A stretch of DNA of 64,000 nucleotides from Rhodoplanes sp046000175 (GTDB lineage: Bacteria; Pseudomonadota; Alphaproteobacteria; Rhizobiales; Xanthobacteraceae). The stretch lies in the NCBI RefSeq assembly GCF_046000175.1, contig NZ_JBEOMB010000047.1:1-64000 (forward strand), given 5' to 3'. Position 1 is the first letter of the stretch. Each line of letters begins with the position of its first letter. This document shows positions 28,874-38,150 of the stretch, piece by piece. The translations under genes were made by a program, and so were the position numbers. The notes beneath the pieces were generated by a model. The model saw nothing but the letters and a program-made list of their open reading frames with translations. It searched no databases and was not told the origin of the DNA.

Positions 28874-29617
28874 TCAGCCGCCGATCACCAGGGCGGTGCC
28901 CCGGGCCAGATAGACGACGCCGATGGCGAGAATGATCCAGCGGGTCCAGGCGCGAAAACCGTGGTCGGTCATCCGCTCGAGCACCGCGACGGCGAGCGAC
29001 GTGCCGGCGATGCTGAGCAGGAAGGCCGGCGCCAGCGCCCACCACGGGTCGATCTGGGCGGCGCCCGCGAAGGAGGCGAAGTAGGTCGCCCGCAGCACGT
29101 GGCTGAAGGTCTGGCTCACCGCCTTGGTGGCGACCGTGGTCTTGCGGTCGATCATGCTCTTCTGGAAGAACATGTCGAGAAACAGCCCGCCGACGCCCGA
29201 GAGGAGCTGCACCACCGTCGTGATCAGGCCGGCCAGGAACGGCATGCCGCGCCACTCGATGTTGGGCCGCGCGTTCTTCGGCAGCAGCTCGACCAGGAAC
29301 GGCATGGCGCCGAGCGCCAGATAGACGGTCGCCTTGTCGGGGATGAAGGCGACGAGCCGCATCGCCCCGAAGGCAGCGAGCGCGCCGCCCGCGTACCACC
29401 AGAAGATCGGCCAGCGCACATGCGCCCGCCACATCACGGCGCGCCAGCCGTTCGCCGCGAACTGGATGATCGAGAACAGCACCATGGCGGTGGCGACGTC
29501 GTAGAGCGTCAGCAGCACGCCGAGCAGGATCATGCCGCCCGCCATCCCGAAGATGCCGGAGACGAAGGACGAGCCGACGATGGTGGCGCCGATCAGGGCG
29601 TAGGCGGCGAGAGTCAT
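28874..29617 (-). CDS. TSUP (TauE/SafE) family permease
   Basis: The 247-aa integral membrane protein has about 7-8 hydrophobic segments. It shows the TSUP pattern: an N-terminal glycine-rich repeat SSFVSGIFGMAGGMILLGVL and a second half-repeat VVQLLSGVGGLFLDMFF. TSUP proteins export or import sulphite, sulphoacetate or other anions; substrate unknown here. The ATG at 29617 is used. An upstream ATG at 29644 would add nine polar residues (QLIYKADR); neither has a good Shine-Dalgarno. A family A repeat lies directly upstream. Confidence 0.85.
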   Translation of the reverse strand: MTLAAYALIGATIVGSSFVSGIFGMAGGMILLGVLLTLYDVATAMVLFSIIQFAANGWRAVMWRAHVRWPIFWWYAGGALAAFGAMRLVAFIPDKATVYLALGAMPFLVELLPKNARPNIEWRGMPFLAGLITTVVQLLSGVGGLFLDMFFQKSMIDRKTTVATKAVSQTFSHVLRATYFASFAGAAQIDPWWALAPAFLLSIAGTSLAVAVLERMTDHGFRAWTRWIILAIGVVYLARGTALVIGG

Positions 29618-29649
29618 GCGATCAGCTTTGTATATCAGCTGCATCGGCC

Positions 29650-29761
29650 CGTCATTCCGGGATCGGCTGCAGAGCAGCCGAGACCCGGAATCCAGTCGCG
29701 ATCTCGGAGCCTGCCGCTGGATTCCGGGTTCGTGAGCCTTCGGCTCACGCCCCGGAACGAC
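29650..29761. repeat. dispersed palindromic repeat, family A
   Basis: Outer ends are CGTCATTCCGGG and CGCCCCGGAACGACC, inner arms ACCCGGAATCCAG and CTGGATTCCGGG. It occupies the gap between the TSUP gene and lysS, and ends 12 nt from the lysS stop codon. Confidence 0.85.
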
Positions 29762-29773
29762 CAAGCGCGCTGA

Positions 29774-31414
29774 TCAAGCCGAGCGCGCCAGCGCGCCGTC
29801 GATCATGTCGACCGTGTTCTTGAGCCCGTAGATGGCGACGAACGAGCCGAAGCGCGGGCCCTTCTCCTGGCCGAGCAGCACCTGATAGAGCAGGTTGAAC
29901 CAGTCGAGCGAGACGCCCGGCTTGCCGTCCTTGCCCTTCTTCTTCTCGTCCAGGAACGGCGGCCTTCGGCCGACCTCGTAGACGACCTCCTGGATCGCCT
30001 CGGCGGTGGCGTCGTCGGCGAGCTGCGAGAGCGCGTCGCGCAGATCCATCAGCGCGGCGCGCTCGCCGTCGGTCGGCTCGCGGAACCGCTTCGAGGGAAG
30101 CACGAAATCGCGGAAATAGTGGATCGCGTACTCGACCTCGCGCTGCAGCCGCGGGTGCGACTGCGCCGTCACGCCGGGCCAGTAGCGGCCGATGAAGCCC
30201 CACAGCGTCTCGGCATTCTCGGCGTTCGACGCCGAGACGAGGTTGAGCAGCATCGTGAACGAGATCGGCACGCTGGTGTCGGGCGGCGTTCCCGCATGGA
30301 TGTGCCACACCGGGTTGGTCAGGCGCTGCTTGCCGTCCTGCCGCTTGTAGCCGTCGAGGAACTGGGCGTACTCGTCGACATTGCGCGGGATCACGTCGAA
30401 GTACAGCCGCTTCGCCGCCTTCGGTTCGCGATACATGAACAGCGACAGGCTCTCCGGGCTCGCATAGCGCAGCCACTCGTCGATGGTGAGCCCGTTGCCC
30501 TTCGACTTCGAGATCTTCTGGCCCTTGTCGTCGAGGAACAATTCGTAGGTGAAGCCCTCGGGCGGGCGGCCGCCGAGCACCCGGCAGATCTCGCCGGAGA
30601 GCTTGACCGAGTCGATCAGATCCTTGCCGGCCATCTCGTAGTCGATGCCGAGCGCCGTCCAGCGCATCGCCCAGTCGGCCTTCCACTGGCACTTGACCAT
30701 GCCGCGGGTGACCGAGGTGGTGACGCGCTCGCCGGTCTCGGGATGCTCGTACGTGATGGTGCCGCGGTTGGCGTCGCGGGCGACCATCGGCACCTGGAGG
30801 ACGACACCGGTGCGGATGTCCACCGGGAGGAACGGCGAGTAGGTGGCGCGCCGCTCCGGCCCGAGCGTCGGCAGGATGATCTCCATCACGGCGTCGTAGT
30901 GCTCGAGCATCGCGAGCAGCGTCGCGTCGAAGCGGCCCGACTTGTAGTACTCGGTCGACGAGGCGAACTCGTAGTCGAAGCCGAAGGCGTCGAGGAACGC
31001 GCGCAGCCGCGCATTGTTGTGCTCGCCGAAGCTCGGATGCGTGCCGAACGGGTCGGGCACCCGGGTCAGCGGCTTGCCGAGATGGGCCGCCACCAGCTCC
31101 TTGTTGGGGATGTTGTCGGGCACCTTGCGCAGCCCGTCCATGTCGTCCGAGAAGGCGATCAGGCGGGTCTTGATCCTGTCGTCGGTCAGCACCCTGAAGG
31201 CATGGCGCACCATGGTGGTGCGCGCCACCTCGCCGAAGGTGCCGATATGCGGCAGGCCGGAGGGGCCGTAGCCGGTCTCGAACAGCACCTCGTCCTTCGG
31301 ATGCTTCTTCAGCCGCGCGACGATCTTTCTCGCCTCCTCGAACGGCCAGGCCGTGGAGGTTTCGGCGAGCGCCCGCAGGGCGGCGGGATCGAGGGCGGCG
31401 GCGGGATCGGACAT
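29774..31414 (-). CDS. lysS: class I lysyl-tRNA synthetase
   Basis: This charges tRNA-Lys in the cytoplasm. It is the class I (archaeal-type, LysK) enzyme found in many Alphaproteobacteria, not the class II LysRS of E. coli. The 546-aa sequence has the HIGH-type motif GPSGLPHIGTFGE (His56) and the KMSKS-type loop GQKISKSKGNGL. An upstream in-frame start at 31513 would add 33 Arg/Pro-rich residues of low quality, so the ATG giving MSDPAAAL was chosen. Neighbours are unrelated. Confidence 0.95.
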   Translation of the reverse strand: MSDPAAALDPAALRALAETSTAWPFEEARKIVARLKKHPKDEVLFETGYGPSGLPHIGTFGEVARTTMVRHAFRVLTDDRIKTRLIAFSDDMDGLRKVPDNIPNKELVAAHLGKPLTRVPDPFGTHPSFGEHNNARLRAFLDAFGFDYEFASSTEYYKSGRFDATLLAMLEHYDAVMEIILPTLGPERRATYSPFLPVDIRTGVVLQVPMVARDANRGTITYEHPETGERVTTSVTRGMVKCQWKADWAMRWTALGIDYEMAGKDLIDSVKLSGEICRVLGGRPPEGFTYELFLDDKGQKISKSKGNGLTIDEWLRYASPESLSLFMYREPKAAKRLYFDVIPRNVDEYAQFLDGYKRQDGKQRLTNPVWHIHAGTPPDTSVPISFTMLLNLVSASNAENAETLWGFIGRYWPGVTAQSHPRLQREVEYAIHYFRDFVLPSKRFREPTDGERAALMDLRDALSQLADDATAEAIQEVVYEVGRRPPFLDEKKKGKDGKPGVSLDWFNLLYQVLLGQEKGPRFGSFVAIYGLKNTVDMIDGALARSA

Positions 31415-31573
31415 GCGTGGTCTCCGGCAGGGCCGGGGCGCGCAAGCCGCGTCGGGGCGGCGCAGCGGAAAGCCCGGCCCGCCTCGTCTAAGGACCGGGG
31501 CGCCCGGGGTCAATTTCTTTGCCCGGTTTCGTCGTCCGGCATGGGCCGCACCGCGGCGCGGCGGCGCGGTGCC

Positions 31574-32506
31574 TCAGAACGGATTGACCGGAAAGTATTT
31601 CAGCCAGAGGTCGGCGAACTTGCCCTTCTCCCACAGCCGGAACAGCGCCCAGTTCATCGCCATGCGGAGCGGGTCGTTGCCCTTCTTCACCGCGATGCCG
31701 ACGCCCTCGCCGAAATAGCGGCTCTCGACGAACGGCCCGCCGACGAAGGTGCAGCAGCCGCCCGCGTCGGCGCCGTTGAGCCAGAAGGCGAGGCCGTAAC
31801 CGTCGCCGAACAGCAGGTCGACCTCGCCCTTCTGCAGGGCGGCCCGGGCGTCCTCCGCGGTCGGGTAGGGCTTCAGCTCGGCCTCGGTGAACAAAGCCTT
31901 CAGATACGCCTCGTGCGCCGTGCCGGCGACGACCGCGATCGTCTTGCCCTCCACCCGCTCGGGCAGCACCGTGTCGAGCCCGGCGCCGCGCCGCGCCGCG
32001 AAGCGCGCCAGCGGCCGGTAATAGGGGTCGGAGAAGTCGATCTTCTTGCGGGTCTCCGGCGTCACCGCGATCGACGCGATGGCGGCGTCGCCGCGGTTCT
32101 CGGCGAGCGACTCGACCAGCGTGTCGAAGCGGCGCATCTGGATCGTGCAGGCGATCTTCAGCTCGTCGCAGATGGCGCGGGCGAGATCGATGTTGAAGCC
32201 CGCCGGGTTGCCGTCCGGCCCCGCATAGTTGAACGGCGGGTAGTCCACCTCGCTCATGAAGCGGATCAGGGTGAGACGCAGGTCGGGCCGCTCGGGGCGG
32301 CGCTTCGGGTCCCAGAAGCCGGGGATCGGCAGGCCGGGCGACGCCGTCTGGGCGTGCGCCGGGGCCGGCGCGAGCGGGCCAGAGCCGGCGACACCGACCA
32401 GTCCGGCCACGACGCCGGCGATCAGCGCAATCATGACGCGCTTTTGAACGGGCGTGCGCGCAACCTGTCGCAACTTCGGCGTGCTTGGGCTAATCTGTCG
32501 TCGCAT
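31574..32506 (-). CDS. amino-acid-type ABC transporter substrate-binding protein (SBP family 3)
   Basis: The 310-aa periplasmic protein has a signal sequence (hydrophobic core about residues 25-43, ending PAHAQT) and a bilobed family 3 solute-binding domain: DYPPFNYAGPDGNPAGFNIDL, FDTLVESLAENRGDAAIASI, TPETRKKIDFSDPYYR, LPERVEGKTIAVVAGTAHE, LQKGEVDLLFGDG. GCC in DAGGCCTFVGG is an uncommon adjacent Cys pair. No permease or ATPase genes flank it, so it is an orphan binding protein. The ATG at 32434 would give a shorter, more typical signal peptide. It is divergent from the GT2 gene. Confidence 0.85.
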   Translation of the reverse strand: MRRQISPSTPKLRQVARTPVQKRVMIALIAGVVAGLVGVAGSGPLAPAPAHAQTASPGLPIPGFWDPKRRPERPDLRLTLIRFMSEVDYPPFNYAGPDGNPAGFNIDLARAICDELKIACTIQMRRFDTLVESLAENRGDAAIASIAVTPETRKKIDFSDPYYRPLARFAARRGAGLDTVLPERVEGKTIAVVAGTAHEAYLKALFTEAELKPYPTAEDARAALQKGEVDLLFGDGYGLAFWLNGADAGGCCTFVGGPFVESRYFGEGVGIAVKKGNDPLRMAMNWALFRLWEKGKFADLWLKYFPVNPF

Positions 32507-32654
32507 CCGGCCGTCCGGTGAATTGGCGCCGCGAGGATCGCGGGCCGCCCTTATAGACGAAGTTCCGGGCCGGAGCAGCGTCGAAGTCGCGGTCGATGTC
32601 GAACGCGACGTCTCGGTCCAAGTGGCGTGCCGGACCGGCCGGCCCGGAGGCGTG

Positions 32655-34781
32655 ATGCTCTATCGCGGCGAGGACACGCGACCGCGGGAGGGGTTTCTTG
32701 GACGGGCCGGGGCCGTCGTGCCGCGGACCGTGGCGGTCGAGTCTTCAGTCGACGAACCCCCGTTCGACGACTCCCTGGTCGCCGCCGGCTTGCGGCGGCT
32801 GGCGACCGGCGCGCCGCGGCCGATGCCGCGCCGGGCCCGCGGCGCCTGTCCCGAGCTCGACTGCGTCCGCGACCGGCTGTCGCCCGGCGATCTCGCCTTC
32901 GCCGAGCGGCGCGCCCGCGCCATCGGCACCACGGCCGACCGCGTGCTGGTCGCCACCGGCCTGATGAGCGACGACGATTATGTCCGGGCGCTGGCGCGCC
33001 ATCTCCGCGTGCCGTTCGAGCCGCTGGACGAGATCCCGCGCGATGCCGTGCCGGTCGACGACGACGCCCTGATCGACGCCGCGGCGGCCGGGATGCTGCC
33101 GCTCGACACCGGGCTGCGCCGCGAGACCGTGGTGGCGCCGCAGGGCGCCGCGGCCCGGCGCCTCGCCGAGCTCGCCGGCTCGGCCGACGCGCCGCGCGCG
33201 ATCCGGCTGACCACCGAGGCCCGCCTGCGGCGCTTCGTGGCCCGGACGGCCGACACGGCGCTCGGCCGGCGCGCCGCCTTCGGGCTCGCGACCACGCATC
33301 CGGATCTCTCCGCGGCGCCGCGCCCGCTGGCGCCGGCCTGTATCGCGCTGGCGATAGCGGCCGCCGGCGGCGTCGGCATCGTGTGGCCCGGCGCCACGGC
33401 GATCGCGCTCGGCATCGTGCTGGCCGTGCTGTTCCTCGCTTGGACCGCCTTGCGGCTCCTCGCCGTGGCGACGCCGCCGGCACGCCGCCCGCCCGCCCTG
33501 CGGCGGGACGCGGACGAGACGCTGCCCGTCACCACGATCGTCGTCGCGCTCTATCGCGAGGCCGCGACCGTGCCGCAGCTCGTCGCCGCCCTCGACGCGC
33601 TCGACTGGCCGCCCGAGAAGCTGCAGATCATCGTCGCGCTGGAGGCCGACGACGCCGCGACGCGCCGCGCCTTCGCGGCCGAGCGCCTCCGGCCGCACTG
33701 GGAGCTGTTGACGGTTCCGGAAACAGGGCCGCGCACAAAACCGAAGGCGCTCAACGCCGCGCTGCCGTTCGTCCGCGGCGAATATGTCGCCGTGTTCGAT
33801 GCCGAGGACCGGCCTGAGCCCGACCAGCTCCGTCGCGCCGCCGCGGCGTTCGCGCGCGGTCCCGCCCGACTCGCCTGCGTGCAGGCCCGCCTCGCCATCG
33901 ACAACACGCGGGACAGCCTGCTCACCGCGCTGTTCACGGCCGAGTATGCCGGGCTGTTCGACGTCTTCCTGCCCGTGCTGGCGACGCTGCGGCTGCCGCT
34001 GCCGCTCGGCGGCTCGTCGAATCACTTCCGCACCGCGGCGCTGCGGGCGGTCGGCGGCTGGGACGCTTTCAACCTGACCGAGGACGCCGATCTCGGCGTG
34101 CGGCTCGCCCGCTTCGGCTTCTCGACCGACGTGATCACGTCGACCACGCTGGAGGAGGCGCCGGCGCGGCTCGGGCCGTGGCTGCGGCAGCGCCGGCGCT
34201 GGTTCCAGGGCTGGATCCAGACCGTCGTCGTCCACATGCGCGCGCCGCGGGCGGCGCTGCGCGATCTCGGGCCGGCCGGTTTCGCGACCCTGCATCTCGT
34301 GGTCGGCGGCACCGTGCTGGCGGCGCTCGTCCATCCGGTGTTCACGGCGACGCTCGTGGTGAAGCTGGTGCGCGAGGGCGGGCTCGCTCTCGACGATCCT
34401 GTCGCGATCGCGCTCGCCGGGCTGTTCGGCCTCACCGCCGTGGCGGGCTGGGCGGCGTCGCTGCTGCTCGGTCTCGTCGGCCTGAAGCGGCGCGGCCTGC
34501 TCCGATTCGCCTGGGTGCTGGCCCTGGTGCCGCTGCACTGGATCCTGCTGTCGGTCGCGGCCTGGCTGGCGCTGATCAAGATCTTTCGCGACCCGTATCG
34601 CTGGGACAAGACCGAGCACGGTCTGGCGAAGACGTCGCGCAGCGGGGCGCGGACCGCCGTGCGTGCGGTTCTTCAGCGCGGCGCGCTCTCCGCCGGAGGC
34701 GGATCGGCAGCGGGCGGGAGGGGCTGGCGACTGCGCCACGGCTTGAAGAAGCCCGAGGTCGCGCCGGCGACCAGCCAGTAG
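32655..34781 (+). CDS. GT2 family glycosyltransferase with N-terminal GspE-like domain
   Basis: The 708-aa membrane protein has three parts. Residues about 75-170 resemble the type II secretion GspE N-terminal domain (ATGLMSDDDYVRALARHL, VPFEPLDE). Two helices at about 225-265 precede a GT2 catalytic domain with VALYREAATVPQLVAAL, VFDAEDRPEPDQ, LTEDADLGVRLARFGF and the QxxRW motif QRRRWFQGW of processive enzymes. C-terminal helices (about 540-650) end in FRDPYRWDKTEHG. It probably polymerises or exports a polysaccharide; product unknown and no PilZ domain. The ATG at 32655 was chosen; the frame upstream lacks domain homology. The last roughly 36 codons overlap the opposite-strand gene at 34673. 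Confidence 0.87.
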   Translation: MLYRGEDTRPREGFLGRAGAVVPRTVAVESSVDEPPFDDSLVAAGLRRLATGAPRPMPRRARGACPELDCVRDRLSPGDLAFAERRARAIGTTADRVLVATGLMSDDDYVRALARHLRVPFEPLDEIPRDAVPVDDDALIDAAAAGMLPLDTGLRRETVVAPQGAAARRLAELAGSADAPRAIRLTTEARLRRFVARTADTALGRRAAFGLATTHPDLSAAPRPLAPACIALAIAAAGGVGIVWPGATAIALGIVLAVLFLAWTALRLLAVATPPARRPPALRRDADETLPVTTIVVALYREAATVPQLVAALDALDWPPEKLQIIVALEADDAATRRAFAAERLRPHWELLTVPETGPRTKPKALNAALPFVRGEYVAVFDAEDRPEPDQLRRAAAAFARGPARLACVQARLAIDNTRDSLLTALFTAEYAGLFDVFLPVLATLRLPLPLGGSSNHFRTAALRAVGGWDAFNLTEDADLGVRLARFGFSTDVITSTTLEEAPARLGPWLRQRRRWFQGWIQTVVVHMRAPRAALRDLGPAGFATLHLVVGGTVLAALVHPVFTATLVVKLVREGGLALDDPVAIALAGLFGLTAVAGWAASLLLGLVGLKRRGLLRFAWVLALVPLHWILLSVAAWLALIKIFRDPYRWDKTEHGLAKTSRSGARTAVRAVLQRGALSAGGGSAAGGRGWRLRHGLKKPEVAPATSQ

Positions 34782-35185
34782 GCGAGGCCGGCCGCGATCC
34801 CGGCGGCGACCAGGCTGACGGGCGTGGAGAGCATGCGCATGCCGCCCTCGGTCGCCGCCAGCGACCAGCCGATCGCCGCGGCGAGCCCGCCATTGGCGGC
34901 ATGGAAGACGAACGAGCGCACCGCGAACACCTCGGCGATCAGCACGCCGACCGTGGCGACGGCGAGCGCATAGGTCGCGGTCGCGGCCAGCATCATCATC
35001 AGCTCGGGAGCGGCGCTCACGAAGGCGACGAAGAAGTCGCCCTGCTGCTCCGGCGCGGCCGCGGCGAGCGTCTGCACGGCGCCCCAGTTCGCCGCGACCA
35101 CCACGACGATCGCAATCAGAAGCGCGATCAGGGCGCCGAGCGGGACCAGGAGAAAGCGCAGCAGCAGGCGGCCGACATCGTCCAT
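34673..35185 (-). CDS. small integral membrane protein, function unknown
   Basis: The 170-aa protein has four predicted membrane helices (about residues 8-34, 50-75, 80-105 and 118-142) and a Pro-rich C-terminal tail. No family is recognised. The sequence is clearly a membrane protein rather than a shadow frame. Its 3' end overlaps the GT2 gene tail-to-tail by 109 bp, so the Pro-rich tail is encoded antisense to the GT2 C-terminus. One of the two tails is likely dispensable. Confidence 0.7.
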   Translation of the reverse strand: MDDVGRLLLRFLLVPLGALIALLIAIVVVVAANWGAVQTLAAAAPEQQGDFFVAFVSAAPELMMMLAATATYALAVATVGVLIAEVFAVRSFVFHAANGGLAAAIGWSLAATEGGMRMLSTPVSLVAAGIAAGLAYWLVAGATSGFFKPWRSRQPLPPAADPPPAESAPR

Positions 35186-35228
35186 GGGATGATCACGAGG
35201 CTGTCGAGAAAATCCGATTGTCCATCCT

Positions 35229-35315
35229 CGTCATGGCCGGGCTCGTCCCGGCCATCCACGTCTTTTGCGGCGCGGCCCTGTCTCGTGGATGCCCGGCACG
35301 AGGCCGGGCATGACG
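35229..35315. repeat. dispersed palindromic repeat, family B
   Basis: The left end CGTCATGGCCGGGCTCGTCC pairs with GGCACGAGGCCGGGCATGAC, and inner CCATCCACG pairs with CGTGGATG. It lies between the 170-aa membrane protein gene and the rlmN stop and is nearly identical in both ends to the atp-operon copy at 24169. Confidence 0.85.
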
Positions 35316-35332
35316 GGCGCGGAGACTGTCGC

Positions 35333-36601
35333 TCACTCCGTCATCGCCATGGCGCGCAGTGCCATTCTTTCGCGCGCCGAGAGCTTCTCGGTCGCGCTCT
35401 TGAGCTGGCCGCAGGCGGCAAAAATGTCGCGGCCGCGCGGCGTGCGCACCGGCGACGAGTAGCCGGCGTCGAACACGAACTCGGAGAATTTCTCGATCTG
35501 ATCCCAGTCCGAGCACTCGTACTTGGTGCCGGGCCACGGGTTGAACGGGATCAGGTTGATCTTGGCCGGGATGCCCTTCAGGAGCTTCACCAGGGCGCGG
35601 GCGTCGGCGAGCGAGTCGTTGACGCCCTTCAGCATCACGTATTCGAACGTGATGCGGCGCGCGTTGTTGAGACCCGGATAGTTGCGGCAGGCCTCCATCA
35701 GCTGCGCGATCGGATACTTGCGGTTCAGCGGCACCAGCTCGTCGCGGATGTCGTCGCGCACGGCGTGCAGCGACACCGCCAGCATCACGCCGATCTCGTC
35801 GCCGGCCCGCACGATGTTCGGCACCACGCCCGAGGTGGAGAGCGTGATGCGGCGCTTGGAGATGCCGATCCCCTCGCCGTCGGCGACAACGAGCAGCGCG
35901 TCGCGCACCGCCTCGAAATTGTAGAGCGGCTCGCCCATACCCATCATCACGATGTTGCTGATGAAGCGGCCGCCGTCGGTCGGCACGAGGCCGTCGGCCG
36001 GCGGCGTTCCCTCCGGCCAGTCGCCGAGCCGGTCCTTCGCCAGCAGCACCTGGCCGACGATCTCGCCGGCCGTGAGGTTGCGCACCAGGCGCTGCGTGCC
36101 GGTGTGGCAGAACGCGCAGGTGAGCGTGCAGCCGACCTGGCTGGAGACGCACAGCGTGCCGCGGTCGGTCTCCGGGATGTAGACGCACTCGACCTCGTGC
36201 GGGCGGCTCTCGGCGCCGGCGGCGCCGTCGCCGGGCAGGCGCAGGAGCCACTTGCGGGTGCCGTCGGTCGACACCTGCTCGGCCACCACCTCGGGCCGCG
36301 CCAGGGTGAAATGCGTCGAAAGCCGCGTGCGCAGATCCTTCGACACGTTGGTCATCACGTCGAAGTCGCGGGCGCCGTGCACGTAGATCCACTGCCAGAG
36401 CTGCTGGACCCGCATCTTGGCCTGGCCGGCCGGCACCCCGATGCCGACCAGCGCGTCGCGCAAGGCTGTCCGCGACATCCCGACCAGCGACGGCCGGGCC
36501 GGCGCCACATAGGTCTCGAGCGCGGTTTTCTCCAGCGCCTCCAAAGGCATGGCAGTCTCAGCGGCGGACGGGGCGGGGGTCGGGTCGAGCGAAATTGTCA
36601 T
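35333..36601 (-). CDS. rlmN: RlmN, dual-specificity 23S rRNA/tRNA adenine C2 methyltransferase
   Basis: RlmN methylates A2503 of 23S rRNA and A37 of some tRNAs by radical SAM chemistry. The 422-aa protein has the cluster motif CTLTCAFCHTGTQRLVRN, the catalytic C-terminal Cys in FAACGQL, MGMGEPLYNFEAV and RITLSTSGVVPNI. About 40 N-terminal residues (MTISLDPTPAPSAAETAMP...) extend beyond the E. coli form. The start is ATG at 36601; long upstream frame rejected. It is monocistronic in appearance. Confidence 0.96.
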   Translation of the reverse strand: MTISLDPTPAPSAAETAMPLEALEKTALETYVAPARPSLVGMSRTALRDALVGIGVPAGQAKMRVQQLWQWIYVHGARDFDVMTNVSKDLRTRLSTHFTLARPEVVAEQVSTDGTRKWLLRLPGDGAAGAESRPHEVECVYIPETDRGTLCVSSQVGCTLTCAFCHTGTQRLVRNLTAGEIVGQVLLAKDRLGDWPEGTPPADGLVPTDGGRFISNIVMMGMGEPLYNFEAVRDALLVVADGEGIGISKRRITLSTSGVVPNIVRAGDEIGVMLAVSLHAVRDDIRDELVPLNRKYPIAQLMEACRNYPGLNNARRITFEYVMLKGVNDSLADARALVKLLKGIPAKINLIPFNPWPGTKYECSDWDQIEKFSEFVFDAGYSSPVRTPRGRDIFAACGQLKSATEKLSARERMALRAMAMTE

Positions 36602-36741
36602 GATCTCGTCGGGCGGTTCTGGCGGGCGTCGCCCGGATTTTTCGGAGGTCCGTCCGCGGCGCGACGCCCCGGAACGCCCCGTTATGTAGGCGTTCGCGCG
36701 CCAGATGTCCAAACCGCCCCCTTGTCGGGACGCTTCGTCAC

Positions 36742-37968
36742 CTACCCGAACGTCCGCGGCGCGGCCGAGACCACCTCGCCGCCGGCCGTGGTGACCTTGA
36801 GCACGGCGAGCCCGCGCTGGTTGGTGCCGTCCTGGCGGAACCGGAACACGCCGTCGATGCCGGCGAAGCCGGACGGGTTCAGGAGCATCTCGTCGGTGAT
36901 GCGGCCGCCCCCTTGCGACTTCAACAACGCGGCGACGAGCGCGACGGCGTCGTAGGCGAGCGTCGCGGTGCGCACCGGGTCCTGGCCGTAGCGGATGCGG
37001 TAGCGTCCGGCAAAGCCGCGGAAGCCGGCCGAGTCGGGCGCCGCGAACCAGCCGCCGTCGAGCGCCGGGTCCGAGAACACCCGCTGGTCGTCCCACAGGC
37101 CGGTGCCGAGGAGCTGCAGGCGCTTGGGGTCGACGCCGGCGCCCTGCAGGGCCTGCACGACGCGCGGCAGCGCTTCGCCCGAGTCGGCGAGAAACAGCGC
37201 GTCGGAGCGGCTGGCGACATCCGCCACCTGGCGGGCCGGCCCCTGCGCGGCCTCGCCCGGCTTGTAGCGCTCGATCGCCGTGACCCGGCCGCCCTTGCGG
37301 GAGACCGCCTGCTTGAACGCCGCCTCGACGACGCTGCCATAGGGGTTGTCGGGCAGGAAGGCCGCCATCGAGCGCTTGCCCTGCGAGACCGCGTACTCGA
37401 CGATCCGGTCGACGTCGGACTCGGGCAGGAAGCTCAGGAGATAGACGCCGCGCGACGCGACATTGGCGTCGGTCGAGAAGGCGATCACGGGCACCTTTCC
37501 GCGCGCCACCTGGGCCGTCGCGCCGACCGCGTGGGCGAACAACGGCCCGAGGATCACCACGGCGCCCTCGTCCAAAGCCTGACGGGCAGCGGCCTGGGCG
37601 CCCTGCGCCGTGCCGGCGTCGTCCTTCACGTCGAGCAGCACGTCGGGATTGTTGAACTCGGCGAGCGCCAGCTCGGCGGCGTTCTTCATCGATTGCGCGG
37701 CGGCGCCGGCATTGCCGCCGGCCGACAGCGGCAGGATCAGGGTGACGCGGGTCTGTCCCGGCGCACCGGGGGCACCGCCCGGACCGGCGCCGGGCGGCGG
37801 CAGCGGCTCGGCCGAGACGCCGGGCGTCGGGGACGGTGCCGGCGGCGCGTCGGGCGAGCGACCGCCGCCGCCGAGATCGAGGCCGGCGCAGCCGGCGACC
37901 AGCGCCGTGCCGCCGAGCCCGAGCACCCGCACCACGCCACGCCGTGTCGGAGCCTTCGCGACTGTCAT
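36742..37968 (-). CDS. penicillin-binding protein activator (LpoA/YraM-like lipoprotein)
   Basis: The 408-aa lipoprotein has a signal peptide with lipobox LVAGC (about residue 26), a Gly/Pro-rich linker of about 45 residues and a type I periplasmic-binding fold: VTLILPLSAGGNAGAAAQSMKNA, GAVVILGPLFAHAVGA, VIAFSTDANVASRGVYLLSF, AAFLPDNPYG. LpoA-type proteins stimulate PBP1A from the outer membrane, though relatives may bind amino acids. Divergent placement next to rsmI and yraN matches the E. coli yraL-yraM-yraN arrangement and supports the assignment. The TPR domain of E. coli LpoA is absent. Confidence 0.85.
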   Translation of the reverse strand: MTVAKAPTRRGVVRVLGLGGTALVAGCAGLDLGGGGRSPDAPPAPSPTPGVSAEPLPPPGAGPGGAPGAPGQTRVTLILPLSAGGNAGAAAQSMKNAAELALAEFNNPDVLLDVKDDAGTAQGAQAAARQALDEGAVVILGPLFAHAVGATAQVARGKVPVIAFSTDANVASRGVYLLSFLPESDVDRIVEYAVSQGKRSMAAFLPDNPYGSVVEAAFKQAVSRKGGRVTAIERYKPGEAAQGPARQVADVASRSDALFLADSGEALPRVVQALQGAGVDPKRLQLLGTGLWDDQRVFSDPALDGGWFAAPDSAGFRGFAGRYRIRYGQDPVRTATLAYDAVALVAALLKSQGGGRITDEMLLNPSGFAGIDGVFRFRQDGTNQRGLAVLKVTTAGGEVVSAAPRTFG

Positions 37969-38150
37969 CTGCCCAACTCCCCCACGCCCGTCGCAGATCC
38001 GAAGAGCCCGGCGCGGGCCAGGCGGCCCGGCGCGACGACGACATGGCGGCAACAGCGCCACAGCGCAACCGCCTGGTCAATCCTCGGGCACGCGACGCGG
38101 CGTCTCCGCCGGGGCTTCCGGCGCCGGTCGCGGGGGGATAGAACCGCCGC

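Noticed and set aside
34178..36955. A 925-codon plus-strand frame over the GT2 3' end and antisense to rlmN
   Set aside because: Low-complexity product without domains. The real genes in this stretch are GT2, the 170-aa membrane protein and rlmN.
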